A stretch of DNA of 64,000 nt, taken from contig JAPTJF010000256.1 in the NCBI GenBank assembly GCA_029339195.1, forward strand, positions 23,858-87,857. Reading direction: 5' to 3'. Every line of letters starts with the position of its first letter. Within the stretch, counting starts at the first letter, position 1. The position numbers and the translations under genes are program-made. This DNA comes from Micractinium sp. NFX-FRZ (taxonomy: Eukaryota; Chlorophyta; Trebouxiophyceae; Chlorellales; Chlorellaceae). The notes under the pieces are model-generated. The model searched no databases, was not told where the DNA came from, and worked only from the letters and a program-made list of their open reading frames with translations. Shown here one piece after another: positions 41,798 through 53,848 of the stretch.

Positions 41798-44752
41798 ATG
41801 GCAGCCCTCAGGGCGACGGCAGCCCTGCTGCTGGTGTGCCTGGCCGCCGCCCAGCAGGCCATTTCGCCTGCCCGACAGCAGTATAGCTTTCAGCAGCTCT
41901 TCAGCGCCATCGACACAGACCGAGACGGCGAGCTGAGCGCGGCTGAGGCGGAAAAGTATGCAGCGGCGGCTCTGGATATGGCGAGCGAGGGGTGGAGCGC
42001 GGGAGAGGCGGCCGCATTCGGCAGCGGCGCGCTGGACGGCCCAGACAGGGGCGAGACCATCTCGGCGGCGGAGCTCCGCCAGCACTTGCGGGACCTGCTG
42101 CAGGTGCGCCGCTGAGCGTCTTTGCACGCCGTCATTGCATTGGGCATGACCGGTGCTTTGGTTAGGCTTGGGGGGTGGGTGGCACGCTGCACGCAGTGCG
42201 CCAGGGGAGCTCGGGTGGCCCCGGCGGTGCCGGTGCCGCAGTGAAGGTACAGCGTGAGGTCACACCAGTACCGCCCACCTGTCCCCTTGCGGGTGACTGC
42301 TCCCACCTCAGCTTGGCGGGGAGTCTCGCATGCCAAACCCAGCAGTCCTGAGCAGTGGCACTGTTGCTGGCCGAACCTGGTCCCCCCTGCAACCCCAGGG
42401 CACAACCTCTTCGCCCCTCCCCACCCCTGCTCTCCCTCCTCCCTCCCGCCTCCTGCGCTTTCAACCCTCCTCCCCAACACACTACACTCTTTACACCCAC
42501 CCCACCCTCTGAGCAGGACCACCGGGTGGTGGAGTGGGTCACCCACGGCCTCAGCCTGCCCCAGTATGCGGCCGCCTTCAAGGCCAACGCCATCACTGCC
42601 CTAGACTTCCCTTTCCTGGTGGCCGACGGCGGGGCAGCGCTGCAGGCAGACCTAGGGGTGACCTCCCGCCTGCACCAGCAGCAGGTGCGTGGCCTGTTAT
42701 TCTTGCTGTGAAGCTTTCCTAAAAGAATTGCTGGGAGCAAGCTGGGAGCAAGCTGGGTGCTGCTGGGGAGCGCTGCCTGGGCGGCATGCGGGCGGGTGCT
42801 GGGTGTGTGGGTGAGGGCAGGCAGGCCTTCAGGCGGGCAGGCAGGCAAGCAGGCCTGCAAACACGTGGTTTGCCTGGCAATCTATGCAGCCAGACATCAG
42901 TGGGCACAGCAATCTGCATATTGTTCGCTGCCCCATTCACCCCCCTGCTGCCCCGCCCCCATACCCTTCCCCGCCATATGCCTGCAGATCCTGCGTGGCT
43001 TGAAGCGCCTCATCCTCGGCCTGGGGCAGCTGCCAGCGGCGCCGCTGCAGCTGGGCTGCACCGCTGTCAACAAGACTGCAGTGCGGCTGAGCTGGCAGGC
43101 GCCCCCGCTGCTCGGGCACCCCGCATTCCACAAGTACGTGCTGCAGCGGCAGCGCGTGGCGCCCGGCGCCGTCTGGAGCAGTAATGGCAGCAGCGTTGAG
43201 GTGGCGGGTGACTCGGCGCTTGCCGGCGGCGGGCCCTTGGCAGATGTGGTCACATGTGCGCTGGTCCCTGAGGAGCGGTGGGAGCTGGCAGGAGAGCCTG
43301 ATGACGAGGACTTCAGTTGGGTGGATGCGCCGCCTGCCAAGGGCACCTACCGCTACCGCCTGGCAGCCTGGAGTGCCTTTGGGCACAGCCCCTTCATGCT
43401 CAGCGCGGGCGCGTGCAGCGTGCGGGCGGTGCAGCGGGCGCCGCCGCCGCCGCCGCCGCTGGCGCTGCTGCCAGCGCAGCCGCTGGCGCCGGCGGAAGTG
43501 CAGGCCATCATAGCTGCGGTGGCGGCGGCGGGGGGCAACCTGTCGGCGCGGCAGGTGGCAGCGCTGGGCGCGGCAGCAGGCAGCGGCTGGTCTTGGTCTG
43601 CTGCTAGCAGCGCTGTGGTTGTGGCGCTCTCAATCATGCTCAAGGTAAGCCAGCTGCGGCTGGGCGCCGTGGCGCGCGCGCTGTGGCGCACGCTGCTGGA
43701 CCGCTGGCGGCAGCCTGTGGGGGCATCGGCACAAGCGGCGGATAGTGAGGCAGAGCGGCAGCAGCAGCAGCAAGATGAGCAGGGGCGGGGCAGCGGCGTG
43801 CTGCGGCGCGTCGGCACCAGTCATGCCTCTCTGGCCAGCATGGGCAGTGAGCGGGAGACAGAGGGGCATGGTGGGCAGCCGGTGCTGCTCACCAGCCGAA
43901 GCAGCTCCCAGCTGCTGACCAGCGCAGACCCCAGCCGGCCCTTCAGCAGCAGCAGCATGCAGCTGGAGGGCTGCTGCTCTGGGCTGGATGCGGGGTGCGC
44001 AGGCGAGGCGCTTGCTGAGGTGGATGAGGGAGCTGCCGAGCAGCTGCAGCAGGCCATCCTGCGGGGGACGCACTGCGCGCACCCCGGCTGCCACCGGCGC
44101 TTTGACCGGCTGCGCGACATGCGGCGCCGCCTCGAGGTGAGGTGCCTGACAGCATGCTCTGCAAGTTGTGTGGGGCTGCAGACGGTTGCATTATTGGCGA
44201 GGCAGCATGCGTGCCTCTGCCTGTGTTGCTTCAAGCAGCCAATGCAAATGCAACTGGTGCCATCTCATAGCAGCATCTTCCCCTCCCCCCGTGCAGAGCC
44301 ACTACTGCGCCCTGTGCCAGCGCATGTACTGCCTGCACCACACGCGCATCAGCCCACATGGCGCGCGCGGCGGCTGCGGCCTGGAGAGCAAGTGCGCGTG
44401 CTATGCCTGCTTTGCCGAGCTGGCACCAGCACAGCAGGCAGCGTATGAGCGCATGAACCGGCTGCCCAAGCCCGCACCTGCGGCGGTCGGCGGCAACGGG
44501 GCGGCAGAGGCAGCGGCAGCGGCTCTGGGCAGCAGCGACGCTCAGGCAGCTGCCTCTCGTCCCGTGTCTGGTGCTGCGTCGCCACCCCAGGATCCAAGTG
44601 CAGCATCCCCACCTGCATTCACACGGTCTCCCTCCAAGTCAGCCCTGGCTGGAGTGGCTGCTCGCAAGCGGTGGCACAAGGCGGGCAAGGTGCTGCTGGC
44701 TCTGGCGCGGTTCAAGGCCGCCGGCAGCACCCCCAGTTTCCCTGTGCAGTAG
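41798..44752 (+). CDS. Multidomain protein: signal peptide, EF-hand, SAM, FN3-like, membrane helix and FYVE-like zinc finger
   Basis: Four exons, all phase 0: 41798-42103, 42517-42684, 42988-44136 and 44297-44752; 692 aa. Domains in order: hydrophobic leader MAALRATAALLLVCLAAAQQ; an EF-hand with loop DTDRDGELSAAE (39-50) plus a second degenerate one (DGPDRGETISAAE); a SAM domain about 104-170 (VVEWVTHGLSLPQYAAAF, ALQADLGVTSRLHQQQILRG); an FN3-like fold about 172-305 (VRLSWQAPP, YRYRLAAWSAFGHSP); a hydrophobic helix near 359-378 (SSAVVVALSIML); a Ser/Gln-rich linker; and a FYVE-like Cys/His cluster about 520-605 (HCAHPGCHRRF, RMRR-type basic patch, HYCALCQRMYCLHHTR, CACYACF). Calcium and phosphoinositide binding are plausible but unproven. 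I know no named gene with this layout. Each exon joint agrees with a domain continuing, so a false fusion is unlikely. Confidence 0.82.
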
Positions 44753-44971
44753 CATCTAGGCTCCAACCCTCTGTATCTGTTAGCTGTAACCAATTATCGT
44801 GACTCTCTTTATTCATTATTCGCCTGTACACCTCCTTTTGTAAGTCGGGCAAGCTGCCACTCCTGCGCCTGCAGTGCCTGCTGAGCTGGTTTGTGGGGAG
44901 CAGTGCTGTGGTGTGCATTGCGCCCTTCATAGCACATTTCGCCTGGAATTCTCCACAAACAGCGCGGCACC

Positions 44972-47288
44972 ATGCAGCGCACCAGCAATCCGCAGGCGGC
45001 GTGGCGGTCTTCGCCACGTGCCAGCCGTGCGCCCCGGCGCTGCGTCGCTCAAGCGAGACATGGTGCTGATGCTCAGATAAGGACAGAGCAGCAAGCGGGA
45101 CAGGTCGCCAGTGACGAAGCAGCACACCCCACCCACGCCGCGACCTCTGGCCGCCGGCACGCCCTGGCGGCAGCAGCAGCGCTCCTCGCTGTTTCCCCCT
45201 GGGCCACAGCGGTGTTAGCAGCAGAAGGGGCAGCAGCAGCAGCAGGCGGTGACAGTGGCCTCACCAGATCCAGCTTCTATGCAGAGTATCCTTGTGAGGG
45301 GGCGGGTGGCACACTGGGTAGCCGTGCCGCCAGAAGGGCGGGTGGGAGGTTTGGCTGGGCGACCATCACCAAATGATTAGGGGGAGGGGAGCGGCGCCAT
45401 GCCTGCATGAAGCCCCCCAATGCATGCAAACTTCTGGAGCCCCTACCCACACCCTCCCATGCACAGACGTCACTCCAGCAGACATCCTGCCTTACCTGCG
45501 TGCCACCGCAACACCCGGCGACATCGACTCTGTGCTGGCTGCCATCGACCGCTTCGCCGAGTTCTACCCAATGTACCGGTGAGAAAAGAGCAGGCGGTGA
45601 AGCAGGCATTGCATTGTACAGCAGGCAGAGGTGTACACGCGGCATGGTTGCACTGGCTGTTTCCTACTGGACACAATTTGAGGCCTGCTGTGGCCATGCT
45701 CATATCATCCCGCCTATCTCCCTGCCTGTGCTCCCTACATGCCTACATTTGGTTGGTTGGTGCATCCCATGAAGGGCGATACACCCTTGCTGTCAAACTC
45801 TGCCGCCAGGGCTGCGGCCCTCACATGCCTTTGCACTTGGCAGTCCTCCGGGCCCGAACCGCCCTGGGGCCCGCCCGCCCTGCGTGCCCTGCAGCCCTGC
45901 ATCCAGAAGGAGACCCTCCCTGCACATGCTCCCACCTCCCTGTGCCTGCCCCCACTGCGCGCTGTGCTGCTCACGGCCACATTGCAACAACAGTACACTC
46001 TCTTTATGCATGCAGGTGCGGCCTTGACAGGGGACCCACCATTGGGCATGCCCCCAACTCCCTGCACCTGCCCGCACTGCGCGCTGTGCTGCTCAGGGCC
46101 AAACATGCCCCTTTATCATCAACCATGCATGTGCAGGTGCGGCCCTGAGAAGGGAGCCATTCTAGAGCAGCTGGTGGCGGAGCAGCGGCCGGGGCTGGCT
46201 CTGGAGCTGGGGACGTTCATGGCGTACGGCGCCATGCGGGTGTACCGCCAGCTTCCGCCAGGCGGGCGCCTAGTCAGCGTGGAGGCCAGCGAGGAGCAGG
46301 TCAGGATGGGTCAGGCCTGGGGTGTATGCAACGGACGCATGGGGGGAAGCGCTCGGGGACGTGCGCGTAGGGCTGAGCGAGCCGAGAGGCGTGCCCATGG
46401 CTGGGTGGGCAGAGCCGTGCTGTTGGTGGGCACTGCTGGATTCACTGCTGCTGGAAGCCTGCTTTCCCTGTGCCCGAGCTGGTGTGCTCGGCACGGTTGT
46501 GTTGCCTGCTACCGAGGTTATCCTGCCCTGCCCACCTGCTCATCTGCACCCCCCTGTGTGCAGGCCGAGGTAGCTCGGCAGGTGCTGCAATTTGCGGGCG
46601 TGCCTGTGGGGGAGGGCCCCGAGGCACCGGTGCAGGTGGTGAACGGTCTGTCGGGCGATACGCTGCCCCGCCTGCGCCAGCTGGCGGCTCTGCAGCCGGG
46701 AGAAGCAGCCAGCTTTGTGTTCCTGGACCACTGCAAAAAGGTAAGGCAGAGGCAGCTCAACACCTGCTGTGCCGTGCATGCTGGGTGCCCACGTGCTGTG
46801 CATGCTGCCAGTGGTTGTTGTGCCGACGTGCCTTGGCTTGCTTGCTTGCCCAGCCCAGTGTTGGCCAGTGAACACCTGCCGCCTTCAGCCCTGTCTCGGT
46901 GCACACCCCCCTACCATCCATCGCTCACCCATTACCCCCGTCCCACCCTTCCTCCCCTTGCCCCATGTGGTGCCCACTGAAGTGCTATCTGCCGGACCTC
47001 CTCACAATGGAGCGCCTGGCACTGGTGGGGCCCGGCTCCCTGGTTGTGGCAGACAACGTGCTGGTCCCAGGGGCTCCCGACTACCTGCAGCACGTGGGGG
47101 CCAGCATTTTTGGCACCCCGGGCAGCGACAGCAGCGCAGCAGGCGGCAGCAGCAGCGGCAGCGGGGGCGAGGAAAGCGGGCTGTCGTACCGCACAGAGCT
47201 GAAGTACACTTTGTTTGAAGTGGAAGAGAGGTACAAGCAGGACTGGACGCCCAAGCAGGACGCCATGTCCGTGTCACGCTGTGTCTGA
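44972..47288 (+). CDS. Plastid-targeted COMT-like class I O-methyltransferase
   Basis: Five exons: 44972-45293, 45467-45578, 46137-46299, 46564-46740 and 46983-47288; 1080 nt, 359 aa. The first ~85 residues are Arg/Ala-rich followed by a hydrophobic Ala/Leu segment (HALAAAAALLAVSPWATAVL), the pattern of a bipartite chloroplast or lumen-targeting peptide. The catechol-O-methyltransferase fold is seen in EYPYVTPADILPYLRA, GPEKGAILEQLV, LALELGTFMAYGAMRV (SAM-binding motif I), GRLVSVEASEEQAEVARQVL (acidic motif II residue), FVFLDHCKKCYLPDLL (metal-site Asp and Lys region) and LVVADNVLVPGAPDYL (Asp-Asn metal site). It should transfer methyl from SAM to a catechol-type oxygen with Mg2+. A Ser/Gly-rich loop is inserted near the end. 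Intron 2 contains a duplicate of the exon 3 acceptor region 121 bp upstream. Confidence 0.88.
45945..46160 (+). repeat. Tandem duplicate of intron end plus COMT exon 3 start
   Basis: The segment CCACTGCGCGCTGTGCTGCTC...GCAGGTGCGGCC occurs twice with a period of about 121 bases: the coding start GTGCGGCC is at 46016 and again at 46137. The first copy soon diverges (CTTGACAGGGG against CCTGAGAAGGG) and gains a TGA, so only the second is a usable exon. Confidence 0.75.
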
Positions 47289-47587
47289 CCCGAGGCGATG
47301 CAGCTGGCCTTTGATAATCTGAAGGGCTACCGCCCTGCAGCCCCCTCTGCTGCATTGTCGGCGTCACCGGACCTTGCCGTCCACTGCTCAAATCCACCAT
47401 TCGGCTTTCTGGTGACACTGCCACAGTGACATGTTTGCAATTTCAGGGGAGTCACCTGTCAATTGTCAACAATTACAAGTGTGCCAATAATGCCAGTGAA
47501 CAAGCCAGAAGTACAGCCCAACGGGAGGTGCCCCGGGCTGCTGGCGCACCGTCTGAAGCATCAACGCCGCGCACCGCACGTCAGCGC
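47289..47587. other. Convergent intergenic region
   Basis: 299 bp of 3' UTR between the methyltransferase and the coiled-coil gene. It is AT-richer around 47420-47500. No gene was seen. Confidence 0.4.
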
Positions 47588-50500
47588 CTAGTGCAGCAGC
47601 CCGGGCTGCTGCTGCTGCTGCTGCTGCTGCGCAACAGGCTGCTTCTCCAGCCAGGCAAAGATGTCCATCGTCTGCCCTGCCCCTGCCCGTGCCATGAGGC
47701 GGCCGTTGACCAGGCGCAGCGCCAGCTTGGCGCCACCTGGCAGCCGGTACTGGCACTGCCCGCACTTTTGCAGCGGGATGGGCACGCCGTTGCTGGAAAA
47801 CAGCTGCAGCAGGCTCTGCACAAGAAGTAACACCAGAAAGGTGCGTGGCGGAACGGGGCACATGGATATCAACGTCACGCGACAGGCCCGCTTAAATTTG
47901 TGCGCCCTGCTTGCCGCCCCTGCCGCGCCAGCAGGGCAGAACAGCACACACAGCAATCCGGGCATGCTGCCTGTCCCACCATGCCACTCTGGCACACCTG
48001 CCTGTCTTCCATACGCAACCCACACAGACCCACCACTTGGACACTTCCATGCCTTCGGCCACACCTCTGCTGTGTATGTGTCCGCGTCGCCTCCCCCGCC
48101 CAACACGCACCCTACCTCTCTGCCTTCGCCCCCACTGTCTCCCTCACCTGCACCATGTGGTCCACTCTTGTCGGGTCCGTGTCCACCGCGCTGTTGCTGC
48201 TGAACACCGACCGAACCCACTTGCTGGCGCGGTCCGTCTCGCTGCTCATCACTGCAGGGGAGGTTGGTGGGGTGCGGGCTGGGTGGGATGTAAACAGGCA
48301 GCCAGGGAGGCACAGCAATGGCTCACAATGCAATGCCTGAGCAGGCCAGGCAGGGCACCAGGGAAGACACACCAATAAGCGGAAGCCAGTGGCAGCAACA
48401 GCAGGCTGCTACTGCCGCACTGCCCACATGCCTGACTCTCTGTGCCCGCCCACCTCCCCGCACATCCCACCAGCCCGGCAATGGCCTGGCCTAGTCACCC
48501 CACGCCAGCACACCTGCATGATAGGCTGCCTTGATCTCTTGGAAGCTTGGCTCTTGGCCGTAAGTGGGCCGCAGCGGCAGCCTGCCTCCTGGCGTGCCCC
48601 GCAGCGGGGCCCCCCGCAATGGGGTGCCACCCGTGCCGCCAGGCGGCCGTGGCGTGTGGTGCTGGCGTGGCGTGCAGCTGGCACGGGCTGCAGCCGCACC
48701 GCCACTGCCACCGCCAAAGCCGTGCAGGGGCGGTGCGGGGCCGCGAGCCGAGGCGCGGGCAGAGGGCAGCGGGTCGTAGTAGCGGTTGGCAGCGGCGTTC
48801 TCCTCCTCCCCATCCTCCTCAGCAGCCGCTGCCGCCCGTGCCGTCAGCTGCCACTTCCGAGCCGTCTCAAGCAGCTCCTGCTGTGCTGGGGACACCAGCT
48901 GCCGCGAGCGAGCCGTGAGCATCGCCAGATTGAGCTCGCAGCTCTGCTGCACGCTGCCGGTGGGCGAGGGCACCACGACAGGCGGGGGCGCACGTGCAGA
49001 GAACGCTGCGCGTGCAGAAATGCCGCCTAGTGCTGCTGTTCCGTCGGCTGCCACAACGATGTTAGCATAGCTGTCGTCCGCTGCGGTTGGCTGCGGCTGC
49101 GCTCGCAATCCCGCCGCTGATGATGGAATCACAGGGCTGACGCCATGCTCGCCAGGCACTGCTGCTGCGGGCGGCTTTGGGGACGCCTGCGCAGTCAATT
49201 GCTGCAGGCTGATCGTTGACAGCTGCAGGCGGGGCACCTGCGGCGGCAGCCCCCGCCGCTGCATCGCCGTGCTGGGCTGCTGCGCTGCCCTTGCTGGCGA
49301 GTCGGGGGGAGAGTGCATGCCGTCGGTCACACCTGCTGCCAGTAGTGCCGGCTGGCCAAACACCTGTAGCGGTGGCAGCAGCATGATAAGCAAGATACTA
49401 AGTTCAGCTTGATACTGAGCAGGTGGTGCACTTCATCACCAGGAGCTAATTGCATCATGTGGGAACATGCCCCGCCATGCTTTTGAGGCACTTCAGGCTG
49501 GGATGGGCTGCCTGCACAAGTGCTGCCCTAATGGTCTGCAGGGCCCGCTGGCCACCCGGTACCCTCAAACCCAACCTCTGTGCTCCTGGCATCGCTAGCC
49601 CACCTTGTGTGGTGCAATGCCCATGGCTCTGAGACTGCGGCAGGCTGTCGCCACCTCTGCCCGCAGCTGCTCCATCTCGTGCCGAGCGGCGGCCACCCTC
49701 TGCTGCCACTGAGACTGCTGTGACGCCTCCCGCTGCTGCCACTGAGCCTGCTGTGATGCCATCCACTGCTGCCACTCTGCCTGCTGCGCCGCCTCCCGCT
49801 GCTGCCACTCTGCATGCTGTGCCGCTGCCGCTCGGCGCAGCTGCGCCTGCTCCGCCTCGGCCGCCTGCCGCGCTGCCTCCAGCTGCTGCCGCAAGCGGCT
49901 GGCGTCCTCCTCGGCTGCGTGCTGCTTGCTGGTTGCCGCCGCCAAGCGTGACGCATGCAGCGCGCTCTCCTGCTGGTGCCTGGCTGCTGCCTCGCCCGTC
50001 TGGCAGCGTGCCTCGCTGAGCTGTCGCTCCAGCTGGTGCAGGTGCCGCTCCAGGCCCGATGCCCGCTGCTCCGCTGCCTGCAGCAGGAGTGCGGCAGACA
50101 CAACAATGCATTGACGCCTCGTTTGACACCTCTCTGAGCACCCCTGCTTGACGCATGCGCATCATTGTGTACAGGCAGATCAATGCCCCGCCCTGCCACC
50201 CAGCAGCCCAGGCTCCCCGCCGCGCCCCGCCCACCTGCGCACGCTGCTCTGCATCGTCGGCGCGCTGCTTCAGTGAGTGCAGCTGCGAGGTGCGCGCCTC
50301 AAACTCCATCTGCGCAATCTGCAGGTTCTGCTGCAGCTGCACCACCTCCAGCTCCAGGGCAAGCAGCTTCTCCACCCCCCTCGGCAATGCAGGCCCGCTG
50401 CCGGCCCTGCTGGAGGCGGCCGCAGGCGATGGCGGGGCCACCAGCGCTGACGGTGCAGGTGCAGGCACAGGAGCGGGTGCTGCCTCCTGCTGCTGCTGCA

Positions 50501-51453
50501 GAGGCAAGGAGGAGAAGGGAGGCATGCGTGGTGGGAGTGGAGCAGGCTGCTGCATGTATCGCAGGCCTTCCAGCAAGCACGATGCAGGTCGGAAAATGCA
50601 GGTCGAAAAATGCACCGCAGCCCCTGCCCACCTGCTGCTGCGGTGCGGCTGAAGGACTGCTTGTAGTCAGCAGCCGCTGCAGCATGCCCATCATGGTTGC
50701 CAGCGTCGCGCCTGCGCCATCGCCGCCCTGCTGCTCGGCAGACACAGCCGCCAAGATGGCTGCTTCTGCTGCTCCTGGTGGCGCTCCGCCGCAGGCGGCC
50801 TGCCCGCCGGCAGCGGGCACGCTGTCTGGAGCGCCAGCTGTTGCAATTGGTGCTGCTGTGCGCGAGACGGAAGCAGGTTCGTCTGGATCAGACGCTGGCT
50901 GCAGCACTGCAGCACGGCCGCTGGCACTGCTGCTGGGCGCTGGCGGTGCGGCCGCTGCCGCTGAGCTGCTGTCCCCTGCTTGCGCTGAAGCACAGGCTAC
51001 AGACGCCGCCTTGTTCTCTGCGATGCTAGAACCATCAACTGCTTGCAACTCAATAGCATTCGTGGTAGCTCCTGCCTGTTGCTCTGCCTCCACTGCTGCC
51101 ACTGCCGCTGAGGGAAGGGCCTCGCCGCCTGGCGCCGCCGCTCCACCGCCCTCGGCCGCAGCTGCCTCCAGCCGCTGCTCGCACGCTGCCCCAGTGGGGC
51201 TCACGCGCCGCCGCAGGCTGAGAGGCGAGGCAGAAGGGCCGTCCGAGGGACCGTTGCGGGGCAGGCAGGCCGGGGAGCTAAAGGAGCGGATGGGCGTCCC
51301 GGCTACCATCACGTGCAGAGCTACTGCGACAAGTGAAGATTCAAGGCAGAGAAGCTCCAGCTCCACCCGCTCGCTCTGCGCCTGCGGGCCCATAGCCGAC
51401 AGCTGGAGGGCTTTTTGAAGAACCAGCCGTGCCGGCAAGCCCACAATGGGCAT
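47588..51453 (-). CDS. Large coiled-coil protein with a C-terminal GAR-like segment
   Basis: Six exons: 51453-50632, 50495-50235, 50077-49604, 49363-48514, 48251-48148 and 47815-47588; 2739 nt, 912 aa. The N-terminal third is Ala/Pro/Ser-rich and probably disordered. A coiled coil runs over exons 2-3 (LLALELEVVQLQQNLQIAQ, LERHLHQLERQLSEAR, then repeated AAQQAEWQQW/ASQQAQWQQR heptad-like units). Exon 4 is again low complexity with a GTPLRGAPLRG repeat. The last exons code VFSSNSAVDTDPTRVDHMVQ and CGQCQYRLPGGAKLALRLVN-GRLMARAGAGQTMDIFAWLE. The latter resembles the GAS2-related microtubule-binding domain (Tyr-Arg, hydrophobic strands, R-x-G-x-G), but the match is weak and missing the usual Trp. 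A cytoskeletal or centrosomal role is speculative. The start is the first ATG after an in-frame acceptor-like CAG and could lie further upstream. Confidence 0.75.
49715..49815 (-). repeat. Imperfect 36-base tandem repeats coding WQQ coiled-coil units
   Basis: On the minus strand the unit coding A-x-Q-Q-A-x-W-Q-Q-R/W occurs about four times (EWQQREAAQQ, EWQQWMASQQ, QWQQREASQQ, QWQQRVAAAR), at intervals of 12 codons. It lengthens the coiled coil and is likely to vary in copy number. Confidence 0.7.
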
Positions 51454-51786
51454 ACCTGCGCAAACAGGCGGGCCGGAACCGCGGTGGGCACAACAGGGCC
51501 ACCGACAGCCGGTCGACACGTCACGACAGCTGGACCGCCGTGCCAGCGCTCTCCTCTGTTCTGCACCACCCCTTCCACCCTGCCATTCTCTTGATGACCA
51601 ACATCTCACAAGCAAGTCATAAGAGCATGAGTATAGGTCTAAATGTAAAGCTCTTGCAGGTCACGGAGCACTCTGCTTCACAGTCTCATGAACAGGTATG
51701 ACGACTTAATGTCAAATGGCATTGATGGATGCACGTTGCCTGGCACACCGCTCGGGAGGTTGCTCACGCACATTCGCCTGACAGCC
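51454..51786. promoter_or_regulatory. Region between GST 3' end and the start of the coiled-coil gene
   Basis: 333 bp. The genes are in tandem on the minus strand, so this stretch holds the GST 3' UTR (right) and the coiled-coil gene promoter (left). No element was identified. Confidence 0.35.
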
Positions 51787-53505
51787 TCACCCCAGGCCGT
51801 TGTTGTTCACCTTCTCCAGGCGCCGGGGGCTGTCCAGGTAGGCAGCCACCCCAGGCAGCGCCGCCACCTTGTCCTTGATTGCCGCCAGCTTGGGGTACGT
51901 CTCCTTGAACTTGTCCGCCCCAAAGGCCCGCATGTGCAGGTCCACAATGTCGAAAATTAGCACGTCTGCAATGCTGAGCTGGCTGCCCACCGCCCAGTCA
52001 GCGCCGTAGAGGTCGACCAAGCCCGCCAGGTAGGCAAAGTGCGCGCCGCCGTTGCGCTGCCCGGTCGTGGCGGGGTCCAGGTGGGTGCTCCAGTAGGCAG
52101 CCTTGGGGGCCTCCTCCTGCAGTTGAGACAGGCAGGAGCACCAATAGTCCAGGGGAGAAAGACGTGAATGGGCCGGCATTATACTGTAGGAGTCAAGACG
52201 AGGGGATGCCACAGCCAGCAGCAGTCAGGGCCAGCGACACACAGGACAAGAAAGCGCTCACCAGGCCCCACGCCTGTGCTAGGACAGGCTTGTGCGCTTG
52301 ATGCATCCCCTCCACCCCTCCACACCTTCAACACACCTATACAGCAACTTAAGCAAGCCACCACTTCAACCCACCAGGTTGTCAACATAGATCAGGGAGA
52401 GGTACTTCCGCTTCAGGTCCTCCACCCCATCTGCCAGCATGTCGATGCGTGCGGCATCGGCCAGGCTGCTGCCCACCAGGCCGTGCTTCCTGCAGTCGAG
52501 CGGGGGATGGCAAGGGGCAGGGTGAAGGGTGCTGCAGACGTGGGCGAAGGCCTGCTTGAACCACACCATGCACATGACGTGTGCGGCAGCAGCGCACTGG
52601 GCCTGCAGTTTGTAAGCTGTCCTGCGCATGGTGCAGAACGCACTCGGCTGCGAGCCTGCTGTAGCCTCAAAGGACAGGACCTGCGCCTGGTGCGGTGGCA
52701 TGCAGCACAACGCATCCTGCCCCACTGGCACTCCGCCCCCGCTTGCCAGCTGACGGCACGCACCTGCCCAGGTGGCGCATGATGGTGTTGGACTGGGACA
52801 GATCGCCTTCATCGTCCACATACCTGCCAAGAGCGGGTGAAGGGAGGCGAGTTGAGTGACAAGGGATACGGTGACAAGGAGCCCTCCGTGGGCAAAGAGC
52901 AGGGGGAGGCAGGAAGCGGGCAGGGAACGGGCCCAGGCCGCACCCGTTTGCCAGCGCCGGGGTACAACCTGCTGCCCACGCTAGCTCCCGCGCCGCACAC
53001 CCTCTGTATTGTGGGCTGCGGCTGGGCACACCCCATCGGCAAGAGCAGGTGCTCCCTGCCTCATCATCTCACCGGGGGCACTGGGCAAAGGGGTACTTCA
53101 CAAGATCCTTCTTCATCTCAGCATAGTCCACTGCCACCTCCTCATACTCAATGCCGAGGTGCTCCAGAGCCAGCCGGATCGGCTCGGCGCGGCCTGTAAT
53201 GTGCGGGCGGACAGGACAACAGAGAAGGAGGGCTGGGACGGTGACGTCAGCCACGCTGCATGCGGGCCCCAGCGGCTGGGCCGCCAGGGACTTGAGGGTG
53301 CATCCCGCTGCCTGTGTAGTGCTCGTTTGCCAGCACATTGAGAATTCCCCGGTCCATCCATGCCTGCCTTGCGCAGAGGGGTGTTCACAGGTGTCCAGCC
53401 TTGCGCTCCTGCCGCCTTCCTGCGGCAGGCACCGCCGCTGGCCCCAGCACCCACGCCGCCATGCTGCGCACCTCTGATGGGGAAATAATAAACCTGAGGC
53501 TTCAT
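51787..53505 (-). CDS. Glutathione S-transferase, cytosolic sigma/alpha-like type
   Basis: Five exons: 53505-53472, 53193-53073, 52823-52764, 52489-52375 and 52116-51787; 660 nt, 219 aa, the usual GST length. The thioredoxin-fold N-terminal domain starts MKPQVYYFPIRG-RAEPIRLALEHLGIEYEE, with the catalytic Tyr in YYFPIRGRAE. It continues with the glutathione-binding turn (QSNTIMRHLGR, the Gln-Ser-x-x-Ile/Met pattern). The helical C-terminal domain contains LADAARIDMLADGVEDL, GSQLSIADVLIFDIVD with the N-capping box SIADVLIFD, and LAAIKDKVAALPGVAAYLDS. The protein should conjugate glutathione to electrophiles, or isomerise. No targeting peptide is present, so it is likely cytosolic. Confidence 0.9.
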
Positions 53506-53848
53506 GCCCGCTCCACCACTGGAGGTTTAGAGGCTGTGCCGATCGGGCTGTGGGGGGGATGCTCTCGAACGACGAGGTGCGCACAAGAGCACTGGAGGAA
53601 AGGCTAATTAGGCAACCTGGGTGACCGGAGGCAAGCGGGAGGGCATGGGATGACGGCATGCGGCGACAGCCTGCTGTGCTGTGCTGTGGGCAAGGCAACA
53701 GCGCGAACTGCGCTGATCGCCGAGACAAACAGTTTCCCTCAGTGTGCGGATCATCATTGTAGCAAGGCCAGACGGCGATCGCAGCGGTGGCCGCACCAGA
53801 ACCCTGGAACTGCACTTCCGTTTTTTCGCATTCGCGCTGTAGCCCAGC
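53506..53848. promoter_or_regulatory. Divergent region between GST and the EamA transporter
   Basis: 343 bp between outward-facing starts, presumably both promoters. No element or gene was identified. Confidence 0.4.
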
